From: Eumeta japonica
Lineage: Eukaryota > Arthropoda > Insecta > Lepidoptera > Psychidae
Reading direction: 5' to 3'
DNA: 64,000 nt
Assembly: GCA_005406025.1 (NCBI GenBank)
Contig: BGZK01000282.1
Coordinates: forward strand, 455,424-519,423
Shown here piece by piece: positions 59,800-64,000 of the stretch (the first letter of the stretch is position 1; each line of letters opens with the position of its first letter). The position numbers and the translations under genes were made by a program. The notes under the pieces are model-generated. The model did not search any database, was not told where the DNA came from, and saw nothing but the letters and a program-made list of their open reading frames with translations.

Positions 59800-60450
59800 A
59801 TATTGCAATTTTCATCACGATCGGACAAACCATTCTCAAATTATATAAAAACACACAAATAGACAGACATTCAGTAGCCTGCTGTTTGCGAATTCACATG
59901 CTCTTACTGTATACCCATTTTAATCACCATTAGTCAAACCACATCTTATTCACAGTGCAATATACAGACAGAAAAGCGCCAGCTTATCGTTTGTGCTGTA
60001 ATCGCATGTTTTTACTGTATGTAATTTTTCATCATATTGTTAAGTTATAAAAGAACATACAGACAGACAGACAGATAAACAGTAACCTGTCGATTACGAA
60101 ATCAGGTGTATTACTGTGTACCAATTTCCTTCACGATTGGTCAGAGTGCTCCTTAGTTACAAAAGAACATACAAAGAGACAGAGTAGTAACATGGAGTTA
60201 TGAACCGTGGCGTCCCACGAGATGACATTTCATAACTCCATGGGTATTATCTGTCATTTTGCAATTGCGTTCTTATCGTATTTTATATACATCATATTTC
60301 ATCACAGTCGTTCAAAACGTTCTTAAGTTATAAAAACATGGAGACAGATGAACAGACAGACAGTAGCCTATTATTTCACAATCAAATTTTGTTACTGTTT
60401 ACCAAGTTTCATCACAATCGGTCAAACCGTTCTTAAGTTTAAAAAGATAA
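59800..60450 (-). repeat. R-type tandem array, inverted orientation
   Basis: About six units of the family found in repeat R but on the minus strand: 'catcacgatcggacaaacc', 'ttaagttataaaagaacatacagacagacag', 'cagtagcctattatt..gcaatcaca'. The second copy of the 52 bp hairpin is embedded in it at 60191-60242. Confidence 0.7.
60191..60242. mobile_element. 52 bp hairpin element, copy 2
   Basis: Same 14 bp inverted repeats and same total length as 54484-54535. Here the flanks (agtagtaa and ggtattat) match at only five of eight positions, so a target duplication is doubtful. Confidence 0.7.
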
Positions 60451-60980
60451 TAGCCAGACATAAATTAAAAATGAATACATGTTAGATAAATGAATACTCT
60501 TTTTTTTTGTATTATTATTTTATAGTGACATAAATATCAGATCAACATTGAACAATAACCACCACCATACATATCTGTACAATCAGACAAGTAATTTGGG
60601 CTCAGTGAAGGATTAGACGAAAAATATATATGAATAGCATTTGTCTTAAAATTCATTTCATACTTTGCTTCCATACTATAAAATATGTTTTTACAATATT
60701 TGATATAAAAAAAATATGGTCCACTTTAAGTCATGTAGAACCCTAAAAACATGTCCTGAAGTATGCGTCATATATAAAAAAATATATGCTAAACAGTTAG
60801 TTTGAGGACATGTCCCTAAAGTATGCGTTACATTGTAAAGTCCTCAAACCATGTTACGTTGAAGATCGTTCATATATGTTGAAATGTAAGAATATATACA
60901 AAAAATCTAGGTCGGTTGGACTCGTCACCGTAGGCTATCAGTTAAACCCAAAACAAAAATGTGGTCCCAAAGATGCGTTT

Positions 60981-60983
<3 letters not shown>

Positions 60984-61051
<68 letters not shown>
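60984..61051. repeat. (TA)n at the start of repeat R, copy 2
   Basis: Longest TA tract in the window (about 34 units), directly followed by the start of repeat R. Overlapping open frames of Ile-Tyr repeats are artefacts. Confidence 0.95.
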
Positions 61052-61054
<3 letters not shown>

Positions 61055-62915
61055 AAGTGCATACTTCAAGGACAGTTTTTCGATATGTTTCAGGGACATC
61101 TGTATACTTTGGGGACTGTCCCCAAGTATGTTTATATCAAACGCATACTTTGAGCCCATTCTATGTAACGCATGCTTTGAGACAACTGGTCAAGCGTGAA
61201 CATTTCAAGGGTTCAGTGCCATTTCTGCACTTTTCACAGGTAACAACTAGATAAGTTTCTTAATAATTGTTATTATTTTGATTAATTTTAGTAGAATGAA
61301 TTTCAATATTGACTCCAAACTACTCCGACTTTGCCTGAATGAAAATAATTTTCTTGTTTATATTTCGAATATTTTATGATTGTTTTATATTGCTATATTG
61401 AAAATAATTATTATTAAAACTGTAATATTAAAATAAGGACTAATGTATATTTTGGGGTTTGCTTGTATCTAGGCACAATTTTGTGAGAGTTTTATATTTA
61501 TAACGTCAAAAATGTTATGGTATATTTATTTTCGAAGTTTTTGCCTATATAATAATTCTTTTTTTCCTATTTATTTTCTTTAGCTGTTCTCCGTATTTTA
61601 CGACTAAATTTATACTACTACATAAATTGTAGCGTCGGTCTGTATGTCTTATTATAATTAACGAACAGTTTGACCGATTGTGACGAAAATTGTTATACAG
61701 TAATCTGTCTGTCTGTTTGTTTTACCTGTATGTTTTGTTATAACTTAAAAATGATTCGACCAATCTGTGTAGAAAATTAATGTACAGTCAGAACATATGA
61801 TTGCGCAAATAATAAGTTACTGTCTCTTAGTCCGTCTGTCTGTATCATCTTTTATAAATTGAAAAGATTTAATCGATCTTGTTGAAAATCGCTTACCGTT
61901 AGAACATATGACCGCGCAAATGATAGGCTACTGTTTGTCTATTTGTCTATCTATATATTTTTTTTTATAACAAGAATGGCGTGACTGACTTAATAAAAAT
62001 AGGTCTGGAAAAAAACATGTGCTTGCATAAATGATAGATTACTGTGTGTCTGTGTGTTTGGCAGTCTGTGTATATGTTCTTTATAATTTAAGAACGGGGT
62101 GACCAATATTGATAAAAATTAGTATGGAGTCAAAACATGATATTGTGCAAATTATAGGCCTCTCTGTCTGTCTCTGTGTGTTATTTTATAACTTAGAACC
62201 GTTCCATCTATTGTGATAAAATTGGTGATCAATTAGAATGTGTTAGTGTACTGTCTGTCGACCTGTACGTATTATGTTCTTTGTTAACTTAAAACTGTTT
62301 AATCGATCGTAATAAAATTTGTTACATTCAGAACAACCTGTGATTGCCAAAAAAATACATCCTGTGTTATTTCCACACCATATGAGAACAATGAAAAACA
62401 ATCATTATTTTTTAATTCTTTAGTAGCAATATTCATTATTAGTATTTATATTTAGTTTTATGTAGTTGCGTGTCTATGTGCGCCTAATTTGCTTTGCATT
62501 AGAGTTAAGGGGGTTAAATTTTGTATGAAACTTTTATAGAGCAAGGTACGAACTTTAAAAGTCATGAGATGCATATTTTATAATTAGATGGGAGGAGCAG
62601 GATTGTGTATTACTAGCATTACTAGCATTCGTATCTGACGTTGTCTGCGTATTTTTCCTGTTGAACCGAATTATCAACGGATGCTAAGAATACTTACTTC
62701 ATTAATAAGAAACTCTTTGAATGTAATAGACCATTTCATTTTGCTATGGTGAAACCATAGTTCACATAGCGAAGTGCATATTTGTAAGCTAATATATCAT
62801 ATGAGAACAAATATAATAGGAACCGACTTCTAAATAGTAAAACAAAACTTATGAGTTGATAGATATATATTTTGATAAGCTTTTTATTAACTTGTAATAG
62901 TTATATGTATGTGTC
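61052..62915 (+). repeat. Repeat R, copy 2
   Basis: Full-length partner of 50533-52480, about 1.86 kb. Both the 5' edge after (TA)n and the 3' edge near 'ttaacttgtaatagttatatg' correspond. Confidence 0.85.
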
Positions 62916-63009
62916 GGCGATCAACATTTATTTTTATCAATATCAGAAATAATGTCTTAGTTCATAAGTAAATTATAAAATGTAATTGTCAGAAATAATT
63001 GTAATGTAT

Positions 63010-64000
63010 AGATTGTATTAATTAAAAGCTGTCGTCCCGCCCCGCCCTTCCTATTGCGCATTAGACGCGCTCGTCGCGCCCGCAAAATGGTGTTAAGAGC
63101 GGCCAAGTGGCGCTGATGGCATGCACGCTTCAAATGCATCAAAAGAATCACATTAGTCGTGGCTGCGCCTCCATTTCACTCCATAAGCCAGATCGGCAGC
63201 AGAAGTGTAAAACAGTGTTTCATTTTCACCTTCAAGTCGGCAGAACGGCCGAGTGTCTTCCGAGGACGTAGCATCCTACCAGTGCATCGTCGGTTGGATA
63301 GCTCTTTAGAGTTGCTATCGAAGGTCTGGAAGGCGATCCCCAACATGGTCCTTCGAGCGGATCTACGAACAAAGGAAGAAGGAAAAAGAAGATAGAAGGT
63401 GAAGTAAAGAAGAAACGAGGCGAGTGAGCTACGAAAATCGAAGATCTCGATTCATAGCAGAAGCGCTGCGAGCTTCACGCAAGCCACCCAGCGGCGGTGT
63501 TAAAGGCTGTGTAGTTGAGCAACGCTGTTATCGACGGCGGTGCAGGCTAACGAGCGAGTCTGCCGTAGTCCTTTTCAGGGCACGAATAAGCTCGACTACG
63601 TCAGTAAGGTGTGCACGTAGCGGGGCCGGACTGTAGGCACCGCCGCCGGTTGTACCCACCGGTAGTAGGCACCCGTGACACGCACATCCCTCTGCTGAGT
63701 AGTTCCTACCTCACCGCTCCCACCACGATCCATCCCTGGGTGAATCACCGCGGTAGTACTCACCTGGGATTGTTAGGGGACCGATAGGGAAACATCCTCC
63801 CACGTCAAAGAAGAATGGAGCAATACGGCGTAACCCAGGTCAGGGAAGACGCGCACGTCACCACGCGGCAATGATGATAGCGATGAAGCATACCGAACGA
63901 AAACTGATTCCCCTGGCAACACCACATCTACAGAAACGAACACGTGGAGTGCAGGGACAGACGCGACATACCGAACGGCGGCAGCACAGAAAGCGCATCC
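63010..64000. other. GC-rich block running off the window, unidentified
   Basis: Base composition changes sharply from AT-rich to GC-rich at about 63030 and stays so to the end. Short frames exist on both strands (63159-63395, 63424-63636 plus; 62957-63151 minus), with Arg-rich translations and no motif I recognise. Possibly the GC-rich 5' region of a retroelement or the promoter region of a gene beyond the window; the sequence here does not decide. Confidence 0.35.

Noticed and set aside
60810..61254. Three overlapping open frames rich in Ile-Tyr
   Set aside because: They are translations of the (TA)n microsatellite; the same artefact occurs at 40699-40931 and 50436-50648.

Overview
This window looks like a gene-poor, AT-rich stretch of an insect nuclear genome, most likely a butterfly or moth. 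The evidence is a divergent insect gustatory receptor (Gr) family with the TY-x5-QF signature in its last exon, plus repeat types typical of Lepidoptera: RTE-like and jockey-like LINEs, many mariners, and short repeats whose ends carry 'cttcg(c/t)' and 'cttcgtccg' motifs. There is no sign of bacterial organisation, and I recognise no rRNA, tRNA or CRISPR array. The species call is an inference.

The backbone is a small cluster of five Gr loci of one subfamily: GrA (about 3.5-4.1 kb, minus), GrB (19.0-21.1 kb, minus), GrC (27.7-30.6 kb, plus), GrD (37.7-38.5 kb, minus) and GrE (46.3-46.8 kb, minus). The shared model has four coding exons: exon 1 of about 670 bp, exon 2 of 78-84 bp, exon 3 of 148 bp ending in phase 1, and exon 4 of about 165-179 bp carrying the C-terminal signature. 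No locus is complete and intact. GrA is exon 1 only, with a frameshift. GrB has all four exons but a nonsense codon in exon 4 and a damaged exon 3. GrC has all four exons but two frameshifts. GrD has intact exons 2-4 and no exon 1. GrE has intact exons 3-4 only.

The cluster grew by segmental duplication. The 3' flanks of GrB (15.5-17.65 kb) and GrE (43.6-46.1 kb) are diverged copies of each other, including the same dead RTE-type LINE tail. Sequences around GrA exon 1 reappear, joined without the exon, upstream of GrD. This suggests reciprocal loss of gene halves.

Mobile DNA fills the rest. The clearest structure is 6.05-14.69 kb: a jockey-like LINE (minus) broken by a 4.3 kb copia-type LTR element (7667-11964) that landed in the FADD catalytic motif of its reverse transcriptase, by a 620 bp terminal-inverted-repeat element, and by a roughly 450 bp MITE. 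Other elements are three mariner copies (one inside a GrC intron) and a further mariner fragment, a Ty3/gypsy reverse transcriptase remnant, a PIF/Harbinger remnant, a 989 bp inverted-repeat element carrying the first exon of a SAP-like protein, a 328 bp foldback MITE, and a 52 bp hairpin present twice, one copy flanked by a perfect 8 bp duplication. The right third (48.9-62.9 kb) is gene-free. It holds two direct copies of an approximately 1.9 kb repeat, each starting at a (TA)n tract, and related tandem arrays in both orientations. The last kilobase is abruptly GC-rich and not identified.

Many breaks are single-base indels, so assembly error should be excluded before all are read as biological. 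Nonsense codons and missing exons are less easily explained that way.
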